A stretch of DNA of 64,000 nucleotides from the NCBI GenBank assembly GCA_963662155.1, contig OY759262.1, forward strand, positions 13,326,782 to 13,390,781. The letters are read 5' to 3'. The DNA is from Lamellibrachia columna (Eukaryota; Annelida; Polychaeta; Sabellida; Siboglinidae). The translations under genes were made by a program, and so were the position numbers. Positions 44,975 through 56,491 of this stretch are shown piece after piece (position 1 is the first letter of the stretch; each line of letters opens with the position of its first letter). Under the pieces are notes generated by a model, which was not told where the DNA came from, did no database searches, and worked only from the letters and a program-made list of their open reading frames with translations.

Positions 44975-45646
44975 TTATTGCGCAGTTTTGCTTGGCTCGT
45001 TACCCATTGAACAGCGCGTGATGTCGACCGGTGCCTTGTTATTGCGCAGTTCTCCAGATGCCTGGTTGCAATCTCGTATGCCCGTTGAACAGCGCGTGAT
45101 GTCGACGACCGGTGCCCTGTTATTGCGCAGTTCTCCAGGTGTCTGGTTGCAATCTCGTATTCGCGTTACATCAGACCCTCTTTTTGCTGTCTGGTGCGTT
45201 CGAATGAATTCTCTTAGTTGCATAAGTGTCTGCCCGAGCATATTCTGACCCGCTCGACCATCGTAGGTCAACGCACCCCAAAAACCCTCTTTACTTTTTA
45301 ACCATTCCATCAATTCGCTTTCTCCTGTGTCTAACAGCCGTTTCCGTAAGTATCGATCACGGAATTTCACGGCTACTAGTGCGTACATCACGGAATATCT
45401 CTGTCTGTTCCATTCCTCTCGTAAATGAGCCTTCTCTCGAATGCTCTTGCTCAGGTATTTAGCCTGCAGACCGCTGCGTGTGGCTACCATTTTTTCCGCC
45501 GTTTTCCAGTCGTTATTATGCACACATTTCTTCCACTGATAAGCGCTTTCAACGGTGTGAAATTCTCTATTCCACACGCGTATTCTACACGCATAAAAAT
45601 CAGACAGATAGCTATTACCACCTCTGAAGTGAGTCGGACGATTCAT
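44975..45646 (-). CDS. NADAR-domain protein (P2)
   Basis: Intact 223-codon frame. MNRPTHFRGGNSYLSDFYAC, HTVESAYQWKKCV, WNRQRYSVMYALVAVKF, LLDTGESELMEWLKSK, GFWGALTYDGRAGQNMLGQTLMQLREF are the diagnostic NADAR/YbiA blocks, including the conserved Glu of the E-x2-YQ motif and the FWG and G-N-x-LG elements. Known members cleave N-glycosidic bonds of riboflavin-pathway intermediates or remove ADP-ribose from guanine in DNA, countering DarT1-type toxins. The last ~65 residues are a tandem duplication (RDCNQ.. ELRNN.. DITRCS twice). It is upstream of and co-oriented with the early locus, divergent from the gene at 45866. Absent from P1 and from the visible P3. Confidence 0.92.
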   Translation of the reverse strand: MNRPTHFRGGNSYLSDFYACRIRVWNREFHTVESAYQWKKCVHNNDWKTAEKMVATRSGLQAKYLSKSIREKAHLREEWNRQRYSVMYALVAVKFRDRYLRKRLLDTGESELMEWLKSKEGFWGALTYDGRAGQNMLGQTLMQLREFIRTHQTAKRGSDVTRIRDCNQTPGELRNNRAPVVDITRCSTGIRDCNQASGELRNNKAPVDITRCSMGNEPSKTAQ

Positions 45647-45819
45647 GCTTATATTATGATGCTAAAATGTACATTTACTGCGTTATATGCGTTGCACTAC
45701 GAGTGATGTTCACCTCGGTTTTTGTCTGCTTGACGGATGGCCGCTGCGTCTGTTATCTGACAGCTCTCTGATATGAAGAGTTCGCCATTGTTTTCGAGGT
45801 TGCCAACAATATTTCCTCT

Positions 45820-45830
45820 CTCTATATAAG
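45820..45830 (+). promoter_or_regulatory. TATA box of the divergent P2 gene
   Basis: ctctatataagac, about 40 bp upstream of ATG 45866, in the short shared promoter region with NADAR. Confidence 0.55.
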
Positions 45831-45865
45831 ACTTCTCGCGTCATACTCTCGTCATCGCTGTTACA

Positions 45866-46506
45866 ATGTTGTTGTCCTGCTACTTCTTGATGTTGACGCA
45901 TGTAGTGTGCACTATGGTTGCACTGGTGAGATTTATCGGTCAACTAACGATACGATACATTAACCGGGATTTCCACGACGTGATTATCGTTTGCCGAGTG
46001 CTGGTGACGGTGTGTATGCACGAATATCATCGACAGTAAGTTCTAGTTAGTCTGCGATAATTTGTTGTTTCCTTGCAGTCGTCATTTCCAGCTCTATAAC
46101 TCACTTTTGTTTGTTTGTTTTTCCTTGCAGTCGTCACTCGCACAAATGGTGTCTAGTCATGGATGAGCTCGTTCAGACAACCTTAAGACAACATATGGCC
46201 AAGTTGATCACCATTCTAGCAGCAAAATCATCATCGCCGCCGCCGTCGTCACGCCCACCACCGATTCCTCCGAAACTTCTCTGGCCTTTCGTAATGAGCG
46301 AACTGCTTTCAAATACTGACCGCTACTCATCTTCTCCACAGCCTCCTGAGCCGCCACTCGAAGATTGGACGTCCGAACTCACACCACCCGAACTCACACC
46401 ACTCAAACTCACACCACAACCCGTGCGCCCGTCCACGTTGCCGTTACGTAATCGTCGTCGTCGACGGAACACGTTGAGATTCGTTCCGTATAACCTGTTC
46501 GCCTGA
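45866..46506 (+). CDS. Two-exon protein of unknown function, opposite strand (P2)
   Basis: Exon 1 (45866-46034) starts MLLSCYFLMLTHVVCTMVALV, a signal-anchor-like hydrophobic stretch, and ends at donor ACA|GTAAGT. Exon 2 (46131-46506) follows acceptor tttttccttgcag. A second identical acceptor core (ttccttgcagtcgtca) lies at about 46079. The join keeps the frame. Exon 2 encodes a Pro-rich segment (SSRPPPIPPKLLWPFVMSELL) and a basic tail (RNRRRRRNTLRF). AATAAA at 46623-46628. It is the only plus-strand gene I see in a Polinton copy here. It could be an envelope-like, membrane or host-derived protein. No family recognised. Confidence 0.6.
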
Positions 46507-46619
46507 TGCTAAACACCGGCGTCACGACCCACGCTACCGTTACCTGCCTGACGCTAACGCCTGCGTCGAACATATAACCACTATAAAATGAATATTTTTA
46601 AATCGACTGTATGCTTCGT

Positions 46620-47006
46620 TAAAATAAATTAACTTGTATCTTTTCTAGTATATAATTTGTTTTGTTTTGCATCGTTAATACATGTCTGTTGTTTGTTCGT
46701 ACGCTATCGTTCTCGCATTCCATTCGACAAATAGCAACAATATACTTTTATTACACGGTCGTTCTTAATACATCGCACAAAGTCCAACCGCTTGCAACAC
46801 GCTGCTCCATTGCGAATATTTCGACAACATCCGCAAGTTTTAAAAAAAAATATAAAAAATAAATAAATAAAATAAATAAATAAATAAATAAATAAAAAAT
46901 AAAAAAAATGAATTAACTTGTATCTTTTCTAGTATTAAATTTGTTTTGTTTTGCATCGTTAATACATGTATGTTGTTTGTTCGTACGCTATCGTTCTCGC
47001 ATTCCA
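46620..47006. repeat. Direct duplication of about 95 bp and (AAAT)n
   Basis: About 46627-46719 (taacttgtatcttttctagt... ctcgcattcca) is repeated at about 46913-47006 with few changes. An (AAAT)n run lies at about 46855-46907. Confidence 0.9.
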
Positions 47007-47320
47007 ACCAGCCACTTCAGCCTACAACAGAACGCAGCTGTCTACTTAAAAAAAACGAGTCCACTGTTTCGGTTAGGTGTCGAGTTACAACAACATGCAT
47101 CGTTCTACGCTGTGATTTAACGCTATTTAAAAACGAGTCCTCTGTTTCGGTTAGGTATCGAGTTACAACAACATGCATTGATCTAACGCTATTTTAAAAC
47201 AACAACAACAACAACATGCATTGGTCTAACGCTATTTAAAAATAAAAGTTACTTTTCTCACACGCTCGTATTAACGAAAGTTTCAATCGATTCAGTCCGT
47301 TTCGAGAGGTCACAAATATA
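47007..47320. repeat. Short diverged repeats beyond the P2 end
   Basis: Three copies of a segment with aacgagtcc(a/t)ctgtttcggttaggt and gagttacaacaacatgcat. A similar piece (ctaggtatcgagttacaacaacaacaacatgc) lies left of P3 at about 59758-59790. No gene. Confidence 0.7.
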
Positions 47321-48570
47321 TGTGATGCCACACGCCAAAACCAGGCTTTTCTCGACAATTTTACAAAACCATTTTATTACAGATTCAAATAGAGGAGATA
47401 CACAGCTTTAAAATGACACCAACATGAAGAGTGTACCTTACTCATGGGCCAAGATATTACACTTTTAGTGTACACGTTCTTGGAATAATAGTTTTGAGAA
47501 AATCAGCTTTAAAAACTGCATTGAAAAATTGCTTCTCCCATAGCAACCATGCACTTATAATGCTCCAAATGGAATGAAATTTTGTATGTTCCTCCAGTAG
47601 GTGTGTATAAATTAGATGCAGAAGTATAAAGTGGAAAAACCTATTATTTATTGAATGCCACCTCATTTACTACCAGGTTTGGTATTCCCGGAGACTACCG
47701 CGAGCACTGGGTGCCGAACCCCTAAAGTAAATCCCTGAAATATCTTAAAATGAAACATTATTTACACATTACATATATAATAACACTACACAATGTCAGT
47801 TTCCCCAATTTGGAAAGTCCGCTCTCGCTGGCGCTGAGCCAACCAGTGCAGGCTCAATGTTGTCTTCCCCTGCCCCTGCCGAGGCGACTTTCACGGGCTC
47901 GACGCGGCCTTCGAAGTAATCTTCAATCACTGCAGCTAAATTGCTGTCCTCGAGATTGCACCCCCTCGCACGATCCAACTCGGTAGCTAAATAAGCTTCT
48001 TTCGATGCCATAGTGCAATTCATTAACGAATCGAAGACGAAAACAGCAGGCGAAACTGGCGAACAAAGACGAAAGGAATGTGTAAACAAGCCGACTGCGC
48101 ATGCGCGCTTACGTTTTCGACCAATCAGCGAGCGTTTCGCAACTTCCATAGCAACAACAGCACTTTGTTGCTGGATAAAGTATGTATAATAGGAGCTGTT
48201 CTATTGGTCTAGAGTAAGAGATTCCCAATCACACGTGTAGTTGACGTCATAAGCTTTCCAGCCATGTATAACATGTGGGGTTTCCCACTTGTAAGCGAGC
48301 GAAGACAGTCGATCAAAAGCGCGTAAACATGGCTTTGTTTCAGACTTCTCAACCGCGACGTTAATCAGGGGCCTCAATAAAGTGCTAAATATTACTAGTT
48401 TGAACAATCTTTCAGCTTATATAAATGGATTTATGGAAAGCTGGATAATTTCGTTGTTCGATTCCGTCGTTAACCGATTTTCGACAATTCGAACGGGCAC
48501 CATGCATTTTAGGCTCCTGCGCCGAACAAAATTTAGCGAGAAGCGCCTGGTTTTGGCGTGGCGCATCACA
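47321..48570. mobile_element. 1250-bp TIR element, copy a
   Basis: Starts TGTGATGCCACACGCCAAAA and ends with its inverted partner (TTTTGGCGTGGCGCATCACA). Terminal repeats are about 33 bp with a few mismatches. Copy b at 58373-59622 has the same length and high identity. Flanks are TATA and TATG, a degenerate 4-bp duplication. Non-autonomous unless the internal frame is functional. Confidence 0.85.
47796..48149 (-). CDS. Open frame inside the 1250-bp element (copy a)
   Basis: 117 codons (MEVAKRSLIGRKRKRACAVG...). The segment MASKEAYLATELDRARGCN, LAAVIEDYF is the most protein-like part and is preserved in copy b until a TAG. It could be a first exon of a transposase or a captured gene. No catalytic motif seen. 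Confidence 0.35.
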   Translation of the reverse strand: MEVAKRSLIGRKRKRACAVGLFTHSFRLCSPVSPAVFVFDSLMNCTMASKEAYLATELDRARGCNLEDSNLAAVIEDYFEGRVEPVKVASAGAGEDNIEPALVGSAPARADFPNWGN

Positions 48571-48599
48571 TATGTGATGATGTTGAAGTTGAGATGACT

Positions 48600-51140
48600 T
48601 GTAATTTCTGAACTCGCGATGTGCTCAAACACCTTGCAACATATACTCGTCAGGTAGATGGGCCGGTAGTTTACGTGGTGTTTGGGTGTGGAGGTAGTCA
48701 GGGGTACCCTCAAGCAACATAAACTCGTCAGGTAGATGGGCAGGTAGTTTACGTGGTGTTGGGGTGTGGAGGTAGTCGGGGGTAACCTCAAGTAACATAT
48801 ACTCGTCAGGTAGATGGGCCGGTAGTTTACGTGATGTTGGGGTGTGGAGGTAGTCGGGGGTATCCTCAAGCAACATATACTCGTCAGGTAGATGGGCCGG
48901 TAGTTTACGTGATGTTGGGGTGTGGAGGTAATCGGGGGTACCCTCAAGCAACATATACTTGTCAGGTAGATGGGCCGGTAGTTTACGTGATGTTGGGGTG
49001 TGGAGGTAATCGGGGGTACCCTCAAGCAACATATACTCGTCAGGGAGATGGGCCGGTAGTTTGCTGCTTCGCTCCTGTCTCCCTTTTTTTGAAGATGGAT
49101 TGGACCAGTGCATGTTTCCAAGATTGCGGGACTAGGCCGGCTGTGAGAGATCTGTTGAACAAGAGGGTCAGGCTGGGTGTGACCTCTGTAGCTAACGATT
49201 GGAGAAGGCGACATGGAATACCACCTGGTCCTGCAGCTTTCCTCTGATTCAGGTTTACTATTAACTTATACACTCCCTTTTCACTGACAGTGATATCAGA
49301 CATGTCTGGATGGGAGTTTTCATCAAGCTTGTGCATATCGTCTTCCGTGGTGAAGACATTGCAGAACTGGTCACTGAGGATGTCAGTCTTGGCCTTACTT
49401 CAACTATGGGTGAGCCCGTTCTTCTTGAGAGAAGATACACCTGCTGCATCACACCTCTTGCTTTTGATCAAACGCCACAGGTTTTTTGTCTTGTCTTCAG
49501 CAATGATGTCTTTCACAAACGTTTGGTAGACTTACCTTGTTTCTTTCTTTATGATCTTGTATCTTTCCCAGTCCTTGGTCTTGTTCGTTGTTTTGGCCAG
49601 TCTCCATGCCCGATACTTCTGACGAGATTGTCTCTTCAGGTTGTTGTTGTTTTTGTGCTTGTGGCCTGCCTGATTTTTCGTGTGGTCTTTTTGCACCACT
49701 CACAGCGAACCAAATCATTACTTGTTGTTGGTGGTGCTTGGTTGAGCTGTTCTTTGTTGATACATGGTTCTCCATCATGGTGATCAGATGCTGGTGTACA
49801 GATTGCCACATTTGTTCGACAGGCTGATTGTTGCAGTCTGTTTCAAACTTGGCACAAAATGTATTGGTGTCTTCACGAATGGCTGAAAAGTCTTCCATAT
49901 GCTAATTTTCCTCACAATAGGTCTGCGCTTGGCAGCCTTGATGCGGCTGTCCATGAGCACGAAATCATGATCCCCTAGACCTGGCAAGGTGGAATTTATT
50001 TTGACCAGGTTGGCCTGTTAGTCAGGAAGATGTCTAGGATTGCATCACCTTTAGTCGGCTGGTCGTTTATTTGATGGAGTCCGAGGTCATTGACTTTGTT
50101 GAGGAAAGAGTTGCTTATCTTCTGTGGGTAACAGAATTGATCTTTCCAGTTGATATCAGGGAGGTTTAGATCCAGACAATGCCATTAGTTTTGACAGAGT
50201 CCAGGGTCTTCTCGATCTCATCAATCTGGTTTATGCTTGTCGTTGAAGGTGTCCTGTACAGTTATCCAACAATGAGATGTTCAGTCTTTTTTTCTATGTG
50301 TACTTGTACAAGGACTGTTTCTGAGGTCGACAGCTGCTGGAGCTCTTGTGTGATCATATTCGCTTTGATGGTGACAAGAACTCCTCCGTATGCATCGAAT
50401 GTGGGTGGGAATAAATCTGCGTTAGAGATATCTTGTTTCAGCCATGTCTCTGAACCAATAATGGTGTATGGGTTCACATTTGAGAGCAGATTCCATAGTT
50501 CTGCTTTCTTTGAGCTGAGGCTCTGGAAGTTTATAACCAGGGCTCGAACTAACTGGTTTCCTTTGATGGTAGTCGGTGAGTCTGCTGACAGGTCACTATT
50601 AGACATTGACGCGGTCCAGTTCAAATATGGTGGGTTTACGTGGTGTTGGGGTGTGGAGGTAGTCGGGGGTACCATCAAACAGCATATTATATCTGGTGGG
50701 GCTGACATGTGTCTTAAGTGAGGTTTGGATACCAGCGTCAGATAGTGACGATGCTCTTGAGATGTCTTTAAGAGATGGTTGGTTTCCTATAGCTGTAGAT
50801 GTTTCCACAGGATTTGTGTATACGTGACTACAAGTAATGATTTGGTTCGCTGTGACTGGTGCAAAAAGACCACACGAAAAATCAGGCAGGCCACAAGCAC
50901 AACAATTCCATGAAACATCTGGAGATTGGGAGAAGTATAACTTGTCACACATGCCAATGTATTTGGTGTGTGAAACCAGACCTCACAGTTGTCACATGCA
51001 ATGTCATGCCCATGGCCATGATCTTTTTTTTTACTGCTTTGCCACATTCTCCACACGTAAACCTGACTGGATGAGGTCCTCGGTTTAGTTCGATATCGCG
51101 TGCTATGAGATGCAGTAAGGACAGATCCACATGCCACACA
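48600..51140 (-). mobile_element. Rearranged LINE with PHD-finger ORF1, endonuclease and RT pieces
   Basis: Minus strand. 51139-50787 encodes a PHD-like region (FTCGECGKAVKKK, CDNCEVWFHT, CGLPDFSCGLF). 50708-50262 encodes an APE endonuclease segment (NFQSLSSKKAELWNLLSNV, IIGSETWLKQ). 49336-48600 encodes the RT N-terminus (QRKAAGPGGIPCRLLQS, LTSICCKVFEHI). Typical of CR1/L2-clade LINEs of marine invertebrates. The part corresponding to the PHD end also appears inverted at about 49665-49735. A 78-bp unit is amplified within the RT. The 3' half is missing where the TIR element begins. Confidence 0.8.
48652..49064. repeat. 78-bp tandem repeat inside the LINE RT, about 5.3 units
   Basis: Units start at 48652, 48730, 48808, 48886, 48964 and 49042. 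78 bp equals 26 codons and the minus-strand frame stays open, repeating NYRPIYLTSICCLRVPP and TSTPQHHV. A partial unit also occurs at about 50636-50700 in the endonuclease region. Confidence 0.95.
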
Positions 51141-51419
51141 TGGGTATATACTATTCTACATCATCGGTCATTGTTTACATTGTCAAGGTTAACTTCCGGT
51201 TCGTGTAAAAACAACTTAATTAGTCGTACCGGCAGAAGAAGGATAAAGATTCCTCACCATAGAACTTGATTCCAGGGAAATGAATAAATGCGTGACAACT
51301 AGTGAAGGATGAACTGTTCAATTATTATACCCAGTGTCGGGACAGAGAAGGCAACATCGAACGAAGTCCTAACGTAAAGGTTAATGCTCGGCCATTAATT
51401 ATTTGTCACAAAGGATCAT

Positions 51420-51950
51420 CTAAGTGTCTGGATTTCAAATAATTTGAAATGGGAGGAACAAGTTGTTGCAGCAACCCAACAAGCTATGGTGGTTTTGCGT
51501 TCAGTAAAGAGAGCATTTATTCACTTTGACAGAGAAACTTTCAACATTGTCTATGACACATATATAAGACCACATCTTGAATATTGCGTACAGGCATGGT
51601 CACCTTATTATGCAAAACAAAATAGTTTTAATGCTTGACAAAGTACAACTCATGGCAACAAAACTGATAATAGGATTAAAAGAATTTGCATGTATGAAGA
51701 AAGATTTCATAGACTTGAAGAACGGAGATTACGATGAGATTTAATTGAAACTTTTAGGTTGTTAACTGGGACAGAGAACATACACCCAGATCAGTTTTTT
51801 TAATATTAATCTAAATAACCTCAGAGGCCACGGTAAAAAATAACATTGTATGAAGCTATGCAAACGCCGATTTTCCAGTCAAAGAGTGGTGGATGTATGG
51901 AATTCCTAGCCCAATAATATTATATTTGCACCCTCTACTAATATATATTT
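51420..51950 (+). mobile_element. CR1-like LINE 3' fragment
   Basis: Plus strand KWEEQVVAATQQAMVVLRSVK, TFNIVYDTYIRPHLEYCVQAW is the RT C-terminal region of CR1-type elements. Broken frames continue to about 51950. Confidence 0.75.
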
Positions 51951-52439
51951 TTAGCATAAAAAAACTGGGTTAAGATATGGACAAATTATAAAAAGCTTAT
52001 ATTTAGCTTTACAAATGCTCATTATTTGTAATTGTAAGTGTTAGTATCACATAAAAGAATACAAAATCATCAATTGTGGTGTAAGGTCACAATTTTGTTA
52101 ATGCGGTTTTGGATAGCTACCTAAAAACTAAAAGAATGTGCTGTCAACTGATATCAGTGACAATGTGTAGATATTAAAAAGAAATTGAAAATCTTCGCAC
52201 AGTAATTTCGAATCAGCTTGCTCGCTCGCGCATGTCTGGCAGACATTTTCTCAACCACGCATCGCTGGTAAGCCACCTGAAGAACTTGCATGTTTATCAC
52301 ATGCGTTAGTGGTTGCATCCTGTATCAGAAAACGGCATTTTCATTTAATCCTCGTGATAATTAAACTGTGCATAACATTCGAATGTTCGTCACCAGGTGG
52401 CCGGATCTCCTTGGCAATCGTACACTATAGTGACGTCGC

Positions 52440-53420
52440 ACTGCCCGTCCCAATGTTGGCCATTTGTAGGATTCGTCTTAAGCAAAAAATGTATCTAACT
52501 TTCTGTTGTCGCCTTCGTTTATTTTCCGTGTTTCACTTCCATACAACAACACTGGTTTAACAAGTGTGTTAAAAGCGTCAATTTAGATCTCAAGTTGTGT
52601 ATATATTTGAATTCCATATTTGCTTTAGCTTCATGAAAGCTTTACGAATTATGTTAACAATGCCATCACCGCCTCCTCCTTGCTTACTGACGTTAGCACC
52701 CAGGTAATTATACTTGTCCACTTCCTTTAGTTCTTGATAATCAATTATAGTATTCTGGTTTTTTTTACTTACTGTTTATCCTCAATACTTGAGTTTTCTT
52801 TTTATTTATTCTTAGTTATGTTCTTGCTGCAAATTGATTCAGTTGTCTTGTCTTTGTTTGCATGTGTGTGTAGCATGAGGACATGAGTGCTATGTCATAG
52901 GCAAAGTCCAGGCCCTCTAGTTTTGACGTGAAGTTCCATCTTATCCCTGTTTTATTTCCTGCTGTTGTGTTTCTCATTATCTAGTCCACTACCATCAAGA
53001 AGATACATCCAGATATTACATCTCCTTGTTTAATTCCGGTTTTGACATTGAACCACTCAGATTCCACACCTTCATCTAACACTGCACATTCTCTATATTC
53101 GTATAACATCTGAACCACGTGGATTATCTTGCGTGGAATTCCATAGCTCTCCGTGATTTTCCATATTCTCTCGGTGCACTGAGTCAAACGTTTTTCAAAG
53201 TCCACAAACGTGATGAATAGAGTTGCCTGCCATTCCACTACCTGTTCTATAATATTTCGAGAAATAAATATATGTTCTACTTCTGAAACCTGCTTGTTCG
53301 TCTCTCAACTTGCTGTTAACTCCATCTCTTATTCTATCAATGAGTACTCTTCCGAATACTTTACTAGGAACAGATGTCAAAGTGATTCATCTCCAATTCC
53401 CGCACTCTGTAAGGTCACAT
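52440..53420 (-). mobile_element. RTE-like LINE RT fragment
   Basis: Minus strand MTSVPSKVFGRVLIDRIRDGV, LRDEQAGFRS (53380-53195), then FVDFEKRL, KITESYGIPRKIIHVVQMLYE, ECAVLDEGVESEWFNVKTGIKQGDV (53238-52981). These are fingers/palm motifs of RTE-type RTs, with several frame breaks. Confidence 0.8.
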
Positions 53421-53499
53421 TTCTTAGGCATTTTAACGATCAGTCCCTGCTTCCATGTTTTTGGCAATTTCTCTTGTTCCCAAAATGTTCTGAATAAGT

Positions 53500-56483
53500 T
53501 TACAAGCCATTTCTTTGTAGCATTCATGTCTGCTTTTAATAATTCTGCTGTAATTTATTCGGTGACAGGTGAAATAATATTTTCGAAATTCGCACTGTTT
53601 GAATCATCCACAACGACATTATGCAATTCATGTATGATAAGAGCCAATAGGAAAAATAAAACGACTCAATTTTTTCTGAACCAATGGCGGTGAAAGTAAA
53701 AATAATAGTGACCCGACCCCCATGGTCACGTTGTAAGGTACTCTTCAATATGAAGTTAGTAAAGGAAGTCATGTTCTTGTCACATGATTACAATTCGTCA
53801 AGAGGATGGTAAACAAAGGCGATGCTTCCGTGCAACAAAGGCGTAAGTAATTCTCTACAGTTGCTTATGTGGACAAATAATTTGGTCATACTCTAATAGG
53901 GCAGCACTGCGATACGCAATAGCAATATTTAATACTGCTGCCGCAGTATCCGGTACGCCAACGCTAAGGCTACGGTTGACCAGGCCCAATTTGGCAATAA
54001 CGACTAACCGACACGTCTGTGCCGTGGTCTGAGAGTTCAGCTGACGGCCCACGTTGCAGGAAGTGAAACGATTGCTCATCGAACTTCCCAGCTGTTACTC
54101 TGCGGTTTAGCTTACTAATATAATGTGAAGTTGAACTCCGGAACCTTTACGTTTAACCAGTCAACGAGTGTATACACGAAACGACCGTATTTGTGCCATA
54201 CCTCGGGCTCAGCCTCAGACACAGTACGTAAGTAACCTTACCATGATCATGATGACTAAAGTCAATTGTTTTGATAATTTGAAAAAAAATTGGCATTTAA
54301 CAAAAATTAAACTGAGTGCCGATGTTACTTAGACTATTTACACATTAATATTTGGACATCAGTGAACCAGATTTGCAATAGGCTAGATCAGTTGACGAGG
54401 GAGTTTTAATTCCTTAGAATATATTTTTATAAATTAAAAATTTATTTAAAAATATTATATTGTTATCTTTAAGATTAGATCTTGCTGTAGCTATGTTAAG
54501 CATGCCATGTGTGAGTGGTTTTGACTCATGTATTCACTCGTTCACCCACATGACTGAAGGGTCACAAGATACAACTTACCTGATAAGTGGTCAGTGAAGT
54601 CGTTTGTTCAGCCAGTGTAGTTGAACCAGTGCAGTACTGTCTAGTAGCAGTCAGTGGTGACTATAGCAGTGAGGAATACCAGTAGTAAGTAATCATTTCA
54701 GTTTCAGCAACATTTCAGAACAAGGAAGTAAAGTGCAAATGTTATGTTTGCCATTGCAGTTTTCGACGGTTGCCAAACTTGTTTCAGAAAATGTATTTAC
54801 AGTTTAATAAGCAGGTTTTCTACTAATCTAGGTGCACTGTGTACTCTTAACAGTGCTGTATATACCACTTCTGTCTTGCACTGTACATTGATATGTGTGT
54901 TATACAGTATTATGTAATAGTGTATAATTCATTATTGTTTAACCTTGTTTTTTATTTTTTGGAGAGATAATAAAAACTAACCATGTGCAACTAAAATGAA
55001 GAATATCACGCCAGTAGCTTACTAAGAATATATTCTAAAAGTGGGAGATTCCGGTCATTTCTCAGAATGGCCGAGGGCTGCCATGTTAATCAGCGTGACT
55101 GATAAGCACACGTGCAGTTCTATGAAATTAGAGTAACCAAGACTACAAGTGACGTATTAAGGGAGGCCGGCATACACAGAACCAATGCAATGTGTCAAAC
55201 AAACGTGTTGTTTTGCCAGAAAGAGGACTGCTTTAGTAAACAGTCATGACATAGTGTTATCTAACAGTATGGCACAGCCCATGGAATTAATATATTTTGT
55301 GTTCAACAAGATGTTTCTAGTAAACCACTAGCACAGTATTCTGAAAATGTATTAAATATCTTCAGACTTAGTTGAGTGTACTTACATGCATTAACTTGGC
55401 TCCATCAAATGATTGTTTGGTGTACAATAAATCAAGCGTGGGATAAATTTACATGTCGAATTATTCTTTTTACCCAAGTTATGTCAGTCGTTTATGAATA
55501 TGATATGTTATTCTTAATGGACGAATAGTCTGCAGTACCAACGTATAAACTGTATCATCAACATTGTTGGCAGGAAGACTTGCCCGTCTGGACTGGCAAA
55601 ACATAAATTTATTGCTTGAACTGGTTTTCTCCTATCAAGTTATAATAAAATCATCACAATACAAGAAAGAAGATCTACACTGTTTAGTTCAGTTACCACC
55701 GCTGCCAAGCAGATAAAATCCACTATTACAGAACAGGTTAACACATGTGTAGAAGTGGTCAACTTTAGACTGCTAGTGTCAACTTTTTAATGTCTCCTTT
55801 TACCAGTAATTTTCCCAGAACCCTGAACCACCCTGCTACTAATGTGGCGTCCTTCTGTACAGTTTCATCAGGATGGCATAACATTTTGAAAACACATTCA
55901 GTAGCAGCAGAACTTGTTGGGTAATGCAACAACAGTTCAACATATGTGGCACATACAGTTCTTCCATCATTCCATCCATGTCAACCAGTTCATTAAGATC
56001 AAGCAACTGATTGTTCTTAAATACACACAGCCATTATATTAATTACATTATGCGACTGGCAATTATTCCTTCCTTTGAATTTGACCAATAGACCTTTGTG
56101 CACTGCTCACATTGGTTCTATTTAATACAAAAGAGGTGAAACAGTCTACCTAGTTTGGTGTGCTTAATTCTGAGCAATTCCATCCTTGTTGCTCACATAG
56201 AGTAGCCTGTAGGTGTCACATGTATTTTGACAATGCTTTGAAAGCGCAACTGTGTAATATTAACAATATGATTGCTGATGTGTATTCCGGCATTAATAGG
56301 AAATCTGACTGGAAAGGAATACTACCCTGGTTTATGATGCATATGATTTAATATAGGTTTAACCTAGGTTAAACTAGAAACACCTGGGTTAAACCAAGAT
56401 ATACATGTGTAGCACCTGTTATTATGGCACAGGCGATTTTGGTTGTCTTCACCTTGTTTTCTTTCATTGTGGCTATGTTGCAG
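53500..56483. other. Sequence without clear coding signal; possible 5' UTR exon
   Basis: I see no protein-coding gene. A stretch ending ataccagta|gtaagtaatc (donor at 54685) could be the 5' untranslated exon of the RNase T2 gene, since the first coding exon begins at an acceptor (56481-56483). This is inference only. Confidence 0.35.
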
Positions 56484-56491
56484 ATAAGACA

